Positions 48,135 through 57,806 of a stretch of 64,000 bases of DNA are shown here, in pieces. Source of the DNA: Limonium bicolor (Eukaryota > Streptophyta > Magnoliopsida > Caryophyllales > Plumbaginaceae); contig CM041780.1 in the NCBI GenBank assembly GCA_023374045.1, positions 170,372,085 to 170,436,084 of the forward strand, given 5' to 3'. A program made the position numbers and the translations under genes. The notes under the pieces are model-generated. The model worked only from the letters and a program-made list of their open reading frames with translations. It was not told the DNA's origin and did no database searches. Numbering within the stretch: the stretch's first letter is position 1; the number at the start of each line of letters is the position of its first letter.

Positions 48135-48710
48135 GGTCGTGAGTCTACATCATTTGACACACTTCAACATACCAAATCCACACCATTCACACTTCATTTG
48201 CCACATTCCATCTGTTGGTGTCCAAGGAACGTCTGTAGATCCGTCCACGCAAGAGAAGAAGAATACCTTATCGGGTTAAGGCTATTAACATCTCCTTCTC
48301 CCCCTTTGTATTCTCTTCTTGTAGTTGTGTGGATGGTGATGTAGAATCCTTGTTAGATTTTTGGTTAGGGAAGATTTCCTTGTAAAACTCTTATGACCAT
48401 TTATGGAATTTTCAAGTTTCTTAACCCGAGTTTTAATCTCCTTACAATAGAATAAGGGTTTTCTCTTGTTCTATCATCTCAAAGTTCTATTTAAGGCTTC
48501 CAAAAGCAAGAATGGAATAGGTTATAATTCTGGTAATCTTTAATATTGTTACTTTGAGAAGTAGGTAACAAATGCTAAGGTTTAGGATAATTTCTCTTAT
48601 TTTCCATTGTTCTGTTCGTATTCGCGGCATCAATTATGCACGATACGAATAAGGGTAATGAGTTCCTTTTGTCATAATTGAAACTGGAAGTGTTGTTTAC
48701 GAGATGTACG

Positions 48711-48800
48711 ATGCCGGACACGATGCCAGATGAAAGATGTCCGGCATATTCAAAGTTTTGAATATGCCGGGTATCTGAAGTCTGGCACAACACCCGGCAT
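48711..48800 (+). repeat. Palindrome module in TR-GAG-2 5' LTR
   Basis: ATGCCGGAC pairs with GTCCGGCAT. A central ATTCAAA / TTGAAT hairpin follows, then ATGCCGGGT with ACCCGGCAT. The counterpart in TR-GAG-1 has a longer central pair (CATATTCAA / TTGAATATG). Confidence 0.75.
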
Positions 48801-49146
48801 ATACATTTTGCGAGAAAGAGAATCCTCTTTAAGACTTGGCACCCTTGATTATTGGTCTTACGTTTCCCTTACATTGATAATCTTCCAAAATAAAAGTTAG
48901 TTTATTTAATTTTCTTAGTTTAGAATCACATTTACTTTTCCCCCATTTTATTTTAGAATAGGCTTTTGCCCGGATTAGGACTAGTTTTCTATAAGTCCCT
49001 TGGGTTCAATACTCTCGGTCGTAATATATTTACACTATACTCCGATCGGGTTTTATTTTGCTACCCGTAGTAGAGTTGTAGGTTTAGTTATTTATTTTAT
49101 TCTTTTTATATATAGTTTTATCCCTACAAATTCTCTGTTAGCAAAT

Positions 49147-49164
49147 TGGCGCCGTTGCCGGGGA
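49147..49164 (+). other. Primer binding site of TR-GAG-2 (tRNA-Asp type)
   Basis: TGGCGCCGTTGCCGGGGA starts three bases after the LTR and is identical to the TR-GAG-1 site. Confidence 0.88.
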
Positions 49165-49270
49165 CTTGGAATTAGTCCAAGTCCTAAATTCGGTAAAATG
49201 CCCTATTCTATTCTTATTCTTTAATTCTTTGATTCTTTAATTTAATTTGTTCATTTTATTTTCGGTTGAA

Positions 49271-49360
49271 AGTGCCGGGTACACTGCCGGGTGTTCTACA
49301 TCCGGCATCTTGGAGGAAGTCCTATGCCGGATAGAGTTTACCCGGCGCACGACCCGGCAT
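49271..49360 (+). ncRNA. Leader cloverleaf-like module 1 (TR-GAG-2)
   Basis: Outer arms TGCCGGGT and ACCCGGCA are perfectly complementary and close a set of three hairpins: TGCCGGGT/ATCCGGCA, a short GGA/TCC hairpin around GGAAG, and TGCCGG/CCGGCG. Candidate structured RNA; no fold was computed. Confidence 0.6.
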
Positions 49361-49503
49361 AATCAAACTTCAACTTTTACTTCACTTTGTCCTTTTTTGA
49401 ATCTTTGATTTGTCTATAAATATTTTTTGCATTGCTCTTTTATGTTAACTTCTCTTTTCCTTTCCCATTTAATTTTCTTTTCGAGTTTGAACGAGCTGGA
49501 TGG

Positions 49504-49582
49504 TATGTCGGGTAACTTCAACCCGGCATTAGTGGAGGAAGTCCACTGCCGGATACAACTAACCTAGTAACCTGTCCGACAT
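49504..49582 (+). ncRNA. Leader cloverleaf-like module 2 (TR-GAG-2)
   Basis: ATGTCGGGT can pair with ACCCGGCAT (local) or with CCGACAT at the far end (closing stem). The central hairpin has arms AGTGGA / TCCACT around GGAAG. The third hairpin is decayed (ACCTAGTAACC instead of ACCCGGCA). Confidence 0.5.
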
Positions 49583-49724
49583 CTTCAAATTATTTTCAAT
49601 TTTAAATTATTTTCATAAAATGTAAAATTCCTCATAGTATTATATTCTTTTCTTACACCATTCGCTTAGATCTCTCTTCTAATACTTCCTAATTGTTGAT
49701 TTTTTTTTTTGAGATTCGCAGAAG

Positions 49725-49812
49725 ACCGGACGCGACACCGGGTACTCTTAACCCGACAGTATTGGAGGAAGTCCAATGCCGGGTGCCGTACACCCGGCAC
49801 CGTGTCCGGCAT
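49725..49812 (+). ncRNA. Leader cloverleaf-like module 3 (TR-GAG-2)
   Basis: The clearest copy: closing stem CCGGAC / GTCCGG, hairpin 1 CGGGT / ACCCG, hairpin 2 TTGGA / TCCAA around GGAAG, hairpin 3 a perfect 9-bp TGCCGGGTG / CACCCGGCA with a 5-base loop. It ends about 120 bases before the gag ATG. Confidence 0.65.
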
Positions 49813-49929
49813 AACCAAAACTTCATTTCTTCTTGTATTTTCGTAATTTTAATGTCATTATATTATTTCTTTTATTATTACAAAGTATTATAACGTTTTC
49901 TCTTGCTCCTCCTGAAGTTATCAAAGTGA

Positions 49930-51325
49930 ATGCTTCTGCGGTCCACGAATTCTCCTGAAGATTTAGCAAATTCTGACCCAGAAATCGAGAGGACTCTTCT
50001 TCGCTCCATTCGTCAACGAAGAAACCAACAAACATCTACCTCCTACACCAATGGCAGCACCTACCGTCCGAAATATAAACCGGCCTTCTAACCAAGGCCA
50101 AAAGCCAGCAATCGACTTCCCACTCCTCGCACAAAATGAATATGATGAATGGCAAAAACTCAAGCCATATCATCAAATAAGATGCATCAAGGAGTTGGGT
50201 ATGTTCGACGGTACAAACCCAGACGATGCTTTGCTCCACATCACCAAATTTCTACAACACACAAACAGTCTAACCTCCACAAACAATGTCCTCCAATATG
50301 CCAGACTTTCCCTCTTTCCCCATAGCCTTACGGGGAACACCAGCAAGTGGTACCACAGTCTAACCCCTAGTACCATCACCACATGGGAGGACATGGCAAC
50401 CAAGTTTTATGACAAATTCATGCCCCCTAGTCGTACCCTGGAGATGATCGCCGACATTTACAACTTTAGACAACCTAGCTCAGAGAACATCTGTGAGACT
50501 TGGGACAGATTCAAAGGGTTGCTGCGCACATGTCCACACCACGGCCTCACCAAAGAACAACTATCTCAGTTGTTTTACAAAGGATTGATGAATCAATGCA
50601 AGACGATGATCTTATCCTCCCTTGGTGCAGATATATTAAAGAAGCCTGGAGATCAATTCCTTAGTGGGGTTGAATCTCTCTGCGAAGAGATTAGGGATTG
50701 GGCCACCGGTGGAACCAGGGGTAGTACCGCTGGTTTATATCAAGTGAGAGAGGGTGATGCAAAATTTGACAAACTGATGCAAAGTCACGAGCAGTTGTTG
50801 GAGAGCAATGCTCAAACGTCCACAAAGGTTAGCGCTCTACATAAAGTTGTGGAGCAAATAGCAATGAACAAACTTCCTCAACAGGCGAACATGGTTAGTG
50901 CACGACCACACGCTCTGAGCCCTGATATGCCAGACTTTCAAAATGTTGAGGAAGTCAATTATGTGAGTAACCAAGGGTATCGACAGCCATGGCAACAGGG
51001 GAATCAACCCCCTCAACACTTTCAGAGTCCAGCCGGCTACCAAGGAGGTCCAAGGCAATACAGACCATCCCACCCTGCATCATCATCAGAGGCTGAAATG
51101 GCTGAACTTCGTGACATGATGTCAGCCCTGATGAACAAAACCCAGGATACCCACAATGAGATCTCGACCATTCGCAAGGAGCACAAATCGTTGCAGTTGC
51201 AATTACAGTAACTTCTGACGCAACCAAGACAGCAAGGTCAAATCCCATCTCAAACGCAAACAAATCCACGAGAGCATGTGAATCCGGTCACTATCCTGCC
51301 CAGGATCTCAAATGATGCCAAATAG
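49930..51325 (+). pseudogene. Retrotransposon gag of TR-GAG-2 (one frameshift, one nonsense codon)
   Basis: The reading starts MLLRSTNSPEDLANSDPEIE at 49930 and shifts frame near 50015-50045, continuing as APTVRNINRPSNQG to a TAA at 51209-51211. The homologous TR-GAG-1 frame is open at that point, and here the frame stays open to TAG at 51323-51325, so the TAA looks like a point nonsense change. The gag core is well kept: DDALLHITKFLQH, KWYHSLTPSTITTWEDM, KFYDKFMPPSRTLEM, ETWDRFKGLLRTCPHHGL, LFYKGL. A C-terminal QQ- and QLQLQ-rich part follows. No zinc knuckle, protease or pol. Among the two copies this is the less damaged one. Confidence 0.88.
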
Positions 51326-52350
51326 CCTAAAAGGCTAAGTGTAGGGCGGTTCCTCCTCACGCCTTCACTATCAAACAAGGGAGCCCTTCGTATCATTTAA
51401 ATTTTCTCTTTTCATTTAATGTTATTGTTTTTTGCTTTCATTATAGTTATTTCAAGTTTCTTAAAAAAAATCTATTTTTTTGTTTCTTTTGAACACTGGG
51501 GACAGTGTTCCTGCCAAGTGTAGGGCAGGGACCCCCCATAAAAATAAGTTTTTAATATGCATAAGTTGTGAGTTTTATCGATGTTTTACTAAACTTTTTG
51601 CATGTTTTTGGTTGAGATAAGAGTATGAATGACTAAAAGCTTGTTCTCTCAAGAGGTAAGCTTTATAATGGCTTGTAGATTCCTGTTTTTAACTTTTTGA
51701 TTCTTTTTATTTAACATGAGTACATGATCTTTCTCCTAATTCTTTCTTTCATGTACTTTTGGGTATTATTTTCTTTTCTTTTCAAATTGTGAAAAATCTT
51801 TTGGGTGAAAGTCTTAAAAAGGGTTTTGTGCAAAAAAAAAAATAGATAAAAATCTTCTTCCAAAGGAAAAGCATTATATTCCTTGAGGTTGCAAAAAAAT
51901 GCCTCAGAATAAAAGCAAGAAACGAGAGTTTTTCCTTTTATTTTTCTCCTAAATTCCCCGTTCTTCAATGTAGAAAAAAATCATGGTTGATTCAGAAACC
52001 CTTGCAAAATAGGGCTGAACAATAGAAGCCATTGATGAGTGTCTTGGCCACATTCAGAAACTCTTGAAAAATAGAGCTAAATTGTGGAAACCGGAAAAAG
52101 GATAGATTACAAATCCCTCATGCAAAATAGCCCAAAAGTTTTTGATCGGTTTTGAAAATTCTTTGCTTTTACACCCATTCGTAGGTTTCTGATGGAATAA
52201 GGAGGTTTAAGTGATATTTATGAAATAGAATCAGAGAGTTGAGAATAATTATCTTCTTGTCATTCTAAAGTTTATTTGTTTTGTGCATAAGTAATTACTC
52301 CCTTCTAATCTTGTTTTGCTCGAGGACTAGCAAAAGGTAAGTGTAGGGCC
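51326..52350 (+). other. TR-GAG-2 untranslated tail and polypurine region
   Basis: No gene. It holds three copies of AAGTGTAGGGC (51337-51347, 51516-51526, 52339-52349), the last directly before the 3' LTR in polypurine-tract position, and a palindromic TAGCCT/AGGCTA at the gag end. Confidence 0.65.
51491..51510 (+). other. Conserved GNRA-loop hairpin after gag (TR-GAG-2)
   Basis: GAACACTG and CAGTGTTC enclose GGGA, a GNRA-type tetraloop in RNA. It is identical to the TR-GAG-1 copy and lies six bases before the second AAGTGTAGGGC motif. Confidence 0.75.
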
Positions 52351-53499
52351 TGCTGATAAGCCGCAGACTTATCATTTTATGTGCTAGATTTAGTATTATA
52401 ATTATCTAAATAAGGTTAAATATATGTTATTTATGTTATATTATGTGTTAAAGTATATTATTTGTACAGACTTATGTTTTTGTGAGTTTTCTGTGCAAGG
52501 AATGATTTTCTAGGCAAAAGTTTAAGTGATGCCGGACTCAATGCCGGATTAATCCTGCACGGCATGAGCATAGATCGAAAAAGGCTTTTCCGGATACAAT
52601 GCCGGGTAGATTCCATCCGGCATAAGTGAAGAGTCACCACGGTTGACCAGACGATGGCAGTTATTGACCGTTGGAGATTTAGCTAGTGTCGGGTGTGATG
52701 CGGGTATCTTCTACCCGGTATATACACTGTTTCGCGCAAATTTGGCGGTTTCGACCGTTAACAGTTGGGCACATTTCCCACGTGTGCTGGCTACTGGTGA
52801 TCCGACGACACCCGGCAACACATTTTGAAGCCCTATAAATAGGTCGTGAGTCTACATCATTTGACACACTTCAACATACCAATCCCACCATTCACACTTC
52901 ATTTCCGCCACATTCCATCTGTTGGTGTCCAAGGAACGTTTGTAGACCCGTCCACGCAAGAGAAGAAGAAGACCTTGTCGGGTTAAGGCTATTAACATCT
53001 CCTTCTCCCCCTTTGTATTCTCTCTTGTAGTTGTGTGGATGGTGATGCAGAATCCTTGTTAGATTTTTGGTTAGGGAAGATTTCCTTGTAAAACTCTTAT
53101 GACCATTTATGGAATTTTCAAGTTTCTAAACCCGAGTTTTAATCTCCTTACAATAGAAAAGGGTTTTCTCTTGTTCTAATCATCTCAAAGTTCTATTTAA
53201 GGCTTCCAAAAGCAAGAATGGAATAGGTTTAATTCTGGTAATCTTTAATATTGTTACTTTGAGAAGTAGGTAACAAATGCTAAGGTTTAGGATAATTTCT
53301 CTTATTTTCCATTGTTCTATTCGTATTCGCGGCATCAATTATGCACGATACGAAAAGGGTAATGAGTTCCTTTTGTATAATTGAAACTGGAAGTGTTATT
53401 TACGAGATGTACGATGCCGGACGCGATGCCGGATGAAATGTCCGGCATATTCAAAGTGTTTTGAATATGTCGGGTATCTGAAGTCGGCACAACACCCGG
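52351..53499 (+). repeat. TR-GAG-2 3' LTR, truncated
   Basis: It matches 47637-48795 with small indels, has a TATA box at 52834-52841, and breaks off inside the last arm (ACCCGG) of its palindrome module at 53413-53499. LARD-B sequence begins after about seven unmatched bases. Confidence 0.85.
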
Positions 53500-54100
53500 G
53501 TACCACCTACCGCTAATACCGTCATTACTGTACAATTACTTACCTTCGCAGCGGATAATACATACTCAACGGCGGGTGTACAACGCCGCTAGTCACCCAC
53601 GTGACTAACAAGGCTAGCTACACTACTACATACAACCGGTCTGATGAAATGAACATACCGAGTACTCTACACAATACAATACTTCCCATTACATACTCAA
53701 CCATAATACAATTACAATTCCAATACAATACTATACCGAGTATACTACAATCCTTAAATCACCGATACAGTTTAAGCTTCCACATTCGCATTACATTACA
53801 AGTACCAATCCCTACTATGCAACTACCCATGCTTACGTAGCAGTCCCCGTCCTACTCTCTCGAACGACGATCAGCTTCGGGTACCTGCACACTAAAAATG
53901 GTCCCCCGAAGGGGTCAGCTTACGCTGAATATGATTTTCGCATATACCGCGTGCTAACCGCGGTACATCGACTACTTTGGGTCGAATATACATGGAGTTC
54001 ATTTACATGCATACATACATACTCATGCTACACAATACATTCATCAATACTTACATTCACATACAAGGTTCAATGTCTACTAAGGATGACAGTTCGATAG

Positions 54101-54440
54101 TTGGTCGTTCGTATTAGTTACTTACTCGTTACTACTTCGGGGTTGTTCGATACTCATTACTCTACTCGTACCTGCTCCTTGCTTGTTACTCGTTACTTTA
54201 CTTTTACGTACTCCTCACTCCATGCTCATACCTTTACTCGTACACACTCCTTATTCCATACTCGTTACTATACTTGTACATACTCACTGCTCAATACTCT
54301 GTACTTGCTCATACGCACTCATTACTCAATACTTACTCATACGTACTCTATACTCAATACTCAGTACTTACTCATACATACTCAATACTCGGTACTCATT
54401 ACTTACTCGTACTTACGCAATACTCAATACTCGTTACTTG
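54101..54440. repeat. Degenerate ACTCRTAC/ACTCRTTACT minisatellite
   Basis: Low-complexity tandem phrases of 10-16 bp built from TACTCATAC, TTACTCGT and CAATACTC. The same array is present in the right LTR at about 63587-63910. Overlapping reading frames here are by-products of the repeat. Confidence 0.75.
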
Positions 54441-55701
54441 GTCTCTGGGCGGAGTCTTACACCAGACTCGCCACCGGACCTACATTCCGAAGGTTATACA
54501 CTTAGCTCCTCAAATATACCATTGTCCATTTCTATCGGACTACTCAATTTCCCAACACTCCTCTCATGGAGTATCTTACAATCTCTTGGATTAGCCTAGA
54601 AGTATCTCTCTTGATAACCTCCACTAGCTTAGGGAATTACTACCGTCTAGTATTCTCAGGTTTAAGGGTTTCCCCAACATATCGAATACTCTCATGTTCG
54701 GGACATTACTTACGTCAGTCGGGTCCTCTCATAGTGGGTCGACTAATTGCTAAGGGGTTTGAAGATCCCTCGTCATTCTTTACTACTCTCATGGTTCGTA
54801 TCTTGCACCAAGAATGATTCCTTTAGTAGGTGTTACTTATACACTTCCACTACTTACTGTTTGTGGTTTATTCACTTCGGTTCTCCTAACATTATCGAGA
54901 GGTTACTACTCCCGTACATTCTCTCACATTCTAGTGAGTTCCTTGATTTGTGTTCCGGTTAATGGTTTGTTGATATAGCGCGTTTCTACGGTTCTGTTAG
55001 TTCACAACGTGACTCTTGCCACGAGCCACTACATAACAAGACTCATCTATGAGCCGTACTACGCACTAGAGGAAGCCACACAATCAATCAAGAAGGGTTA
55101 GCTCACACAACATACATCAAGACATACAATGAAGGCAATAAATCATTTTCATGCTTTAGTCTTGATTAGCCGGCAAACAGCACACAAATCAACGTAACTC
55201 GGTTAGCATACGGGGCATGAGAAACCATACCTTTCACCGGGGTTAGCTTTACCGTGTGTTCCCTTGTTCCTTGGTTCACATTGTTCCACTGATAATGTTT
55301 CAAACATGTCATTAATACTATGTTCATACGGTACATAAAGAATTACTACTCCCGTACTTACCCCGTTATCCCCTTGGTTCGGTTTATCTTAAGGTTTATA
55401 AACTTGTAATTTCCTTAATTACTCCTCACACCTGTTTATACCATTAATGACCCTTAAACATCATTACTTAGATACTAATTATCTCATACTAACATTACCG
55501 TCCACTTTACACACTTACTAATTCTTACTTATACAATTTCATTCTCATTCTTTACCTACTTCTCACTCTTACTCTAGCTTGTTTTTACTTCTAATGACTC
55601 TTATTTATGATTACTTAAGTCTTAAGTAACTTATGTGACCATATCCAAACAATACCTTACCTTACAGCCATTAAAAATTCCTCTCGGGTGATATTTGATA
55701 T

Positions 55702-55958
55702 TGGTCCGGGACCTTGTCCAACTCCTAAGTCCCGGACCACATCTAGTCGAATTCGTATTTTGTTTTTGTAAAGTGGTCCGGGCCCTTGCTCTTGGGTTAA
55801 GTCCCGGACCAATCGGGTATTTCATTCTCGGTTAGTTTTTGCAAAGTGGTCCGGGCCCTTGCTCTTGGGTTAAGTCCCGGACCAGAAGTAATTGAAAAAC
55901 TCACGGTTAATTTGCATGGTTGGTCCGGGCCTTAATGTAGGACCTAGGTCCCGGACCA
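55702..55958. repeat. GGTCCGGGAC hairpin array in LARD-B LTR
   Basis: Four 38-bp units at 55702-55739, 55774-55811, 55847-55884 and 55921-55958, spaced 72-74 bp, each with TGGTCCGGG and CCCGGACCA arms (10-11 bp) around 16-18 bases. Arms are nearly invariant while the DNA between units is not. Confidence 0.88.
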
Positions 55959-57789
55959 ACAATTGGTAAATTACGACAGAAACATTTCCATGCTCTGTTC
56001 TTCTTCTTCCTTTGGCTCATTGATTCCCCATTGTTTCTACACTTAATCCCTCATGTTTCTAGCATGTTTTACAGCTTATTTAGCATCTAACTCACCTAAA
56101 TCCATTTCCAAAAATCCATTCCCTCAACCTACTGATATCACACCATTTTCACTATTTCCTTCCTTTCTTTCTGTTGCATTCTACCGAGCTGCTGCTGCTT
56201 CTGTTTCTTTCTTTTCTTTCTTTCACCAATGTTACCAGCTCCTAAGCAAGATTGTTTCCTCTCTAAATTTTGACATGGTGTCCCCCTAAAACTTTGCATT
56301 ATCCTCCCACTAGTTGCTCACAAATCAAATCAGTTTCAACCTGCATCTTTTTATATACATACGTATGGCAGTTTACAAGTATATATTTGCATCGTTCACT
56401 CACGTTCATAGCAGCAGCTTATTCCTCTATGTTTTGACAGATTTCAATTTATCTACACAACTAATGTTATCAATACCATTATTCCCATCTGTTTTTACGT
56501 TTACAGTGGATTTGCATTTGTTACCCAGTATACTTATACATACACGCACGCATTGCTCAAACTGAACAGAGGTGAATCTTTACCTTGTTCTTGTTTTCCT
56601 TTTCTTTTCTCTTCTTCTCGGTTTGCTTGCTCTGCTTTGCTTCTTTGTTTGGTTTCTTGTTTTACTCACCAAACTTGGACTTCTAAATGGAGTTTGGCAG
56701 TGAGATAAAAATGCCAACCGGTTAGAAAACGAGGCATAGGTTCACGGCTGTTTTGGTTTTGCATCAGAGAAAATGGAACAGATGAAAACCAAAGAAGAGG
56801 TTTAGCTCTTTGCTTTACCTTAGAACTTATATGGAAAGAGGTGAAGCTTCAACCGGTGCTGTGCAGCCTTCGAACGCTCACACCCAGAAATTTAAAGTTG
56901 CTTGTTTTAAATTTTTGGAAGGTGGAGATTACTCTCCTAAATGAGGAGATTCCAACGGTGTTATTTTTGTGAGATTTGGTGGTGGTTTGGTCTCTCAAAA
57001 ATGGAGGAGAAGGTGCTGTGTTTTTTTGGTGTTTGGAATCGCCATTGCGGCTGCTTGGAGGAGAAGAGAGTATGGGCTAGGTCTGTACGTGAGAGATGAG
57101 AGGAAATGAGAGGATAGGAGAGAGACTAGTTTGTTTTTCTTCTTTTTACTTGTACTTGTGTTACTTTAGTAGTTTGTCATTTAGTGAATTAGATAAGAGA
57201 AGAGGGTGAGAGGGGGCAGCCCAAAATCGGACACACCAGCCCCATGTGGGTTTGTAAAAATTTTATTTACAAAGTTGGACACATTAGTTTGTGCTTATTA
57301 CAGTTTACACCCCATAATTACCCGTTTTTGCACTATTCGCTCACCGGTACCCGTTTTCCGGAATTTTCTCGTTTAATTAATTTTATTGGTTCTGGACCTT
57401 CATTAATAATTATTAATGACTATTTAATTACTTATAATTATTACGGGTCTATTTAACCCGGTTAATATCGCGTTTTCTCGGTTTCCTCGAAAAGCGCGTT
57501 TTAGGATTCGTTTGTGTTTTTAATCCGTTCTGAGGATCCGTTTTCTTCGGAAATTATTCCCGTACATCCATTAGGCATGAATAAGCCTTAAGAATCCTTG
57601 TAATACTCTAACCGAGGTCTCGTACCTCTTATGGTTAATTAAACGCTCATTTTAGCGTTTTCCGCTTTTTAAGCGTTTTTCTCCTTTCTTTGGATTTATT
57701 TTCTTTACCAAAATTACTTAGGCGCTATTAGGCCCATAAATACTATATTAGAATAATTTAATCACCATATTTAAGTTCGGGGTATTTCA

Positions 57790-57806
57790 ATCTACCCCCC
57801 TTAAAG
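57790..57806 (-). other. LARD-B polypurine tract
   Basis: In the minus reading TTTAAGGGGGGTAGAT directly precedes the LTR start TGAAATACC. LARD-A has the same tract with one G fewer. Confidence 0.75.

Larger units (their letters stand above)
47637..49143 (+). repeat. TR-GAG-2 5' LTR
   Basis: The 1507 bp LTR contains palindrome blocks at 47817-47914, 47973-48016 and 48711-48800 and a TATA box at 48127-48134. It ends CTGTTAGCA three bases before the primer site. Confidence 0.88.
47637..53499 (+). mobile_element. TR-GAG-2: gag-only LTR retrotransposon, 3' LTR truncated
   Basis: This is a second member of the TR-GAG-1 family, in plus orientation: LTR 47637-49143, tRNA-Asp primer site, leader with three hairpin modules, gag, untranslated tail, then a second LTR from 52351 that stops near 53499, about 350 bp short. 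LTRs start TGCTGATAAG here, against TGATAAG in TR-GAG-1. No pol is present. The right target duplication is lost with the LTR end. Confidence 0.88.
53507..57789 (-). repeat. LARD-B 3' LTR
   Basis: It ends GGGGTATTTCA at 57789. The first roughly 20 terminal bases (TGTAACACC side) are missing at the junction with TR-GAG-2. It includes a G-box-containing palindrome at 53590-53607, a degenerate ACTCAT/ACTCGT array at 54101-54440, and the GGTCCGGGAC hairpin array. No gene. Confidence 0.85.

Noticed and set aside
49271..49812. Leader modules as tRNA genes or tRNA-derived SINEs
   Set aside because: The branching resembles a cloverleaf, but there are no A/B boxes, no anticodon-type loop and stem lengths do not fit a tRNA.
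54101..54599. Three overlapping Leu/Tyr/Ser-rich frames of 106-138 codons
   Set aside because: They are by-products of the ACTCATAC minisatellite and reappear in the other LTR copy at 63656.
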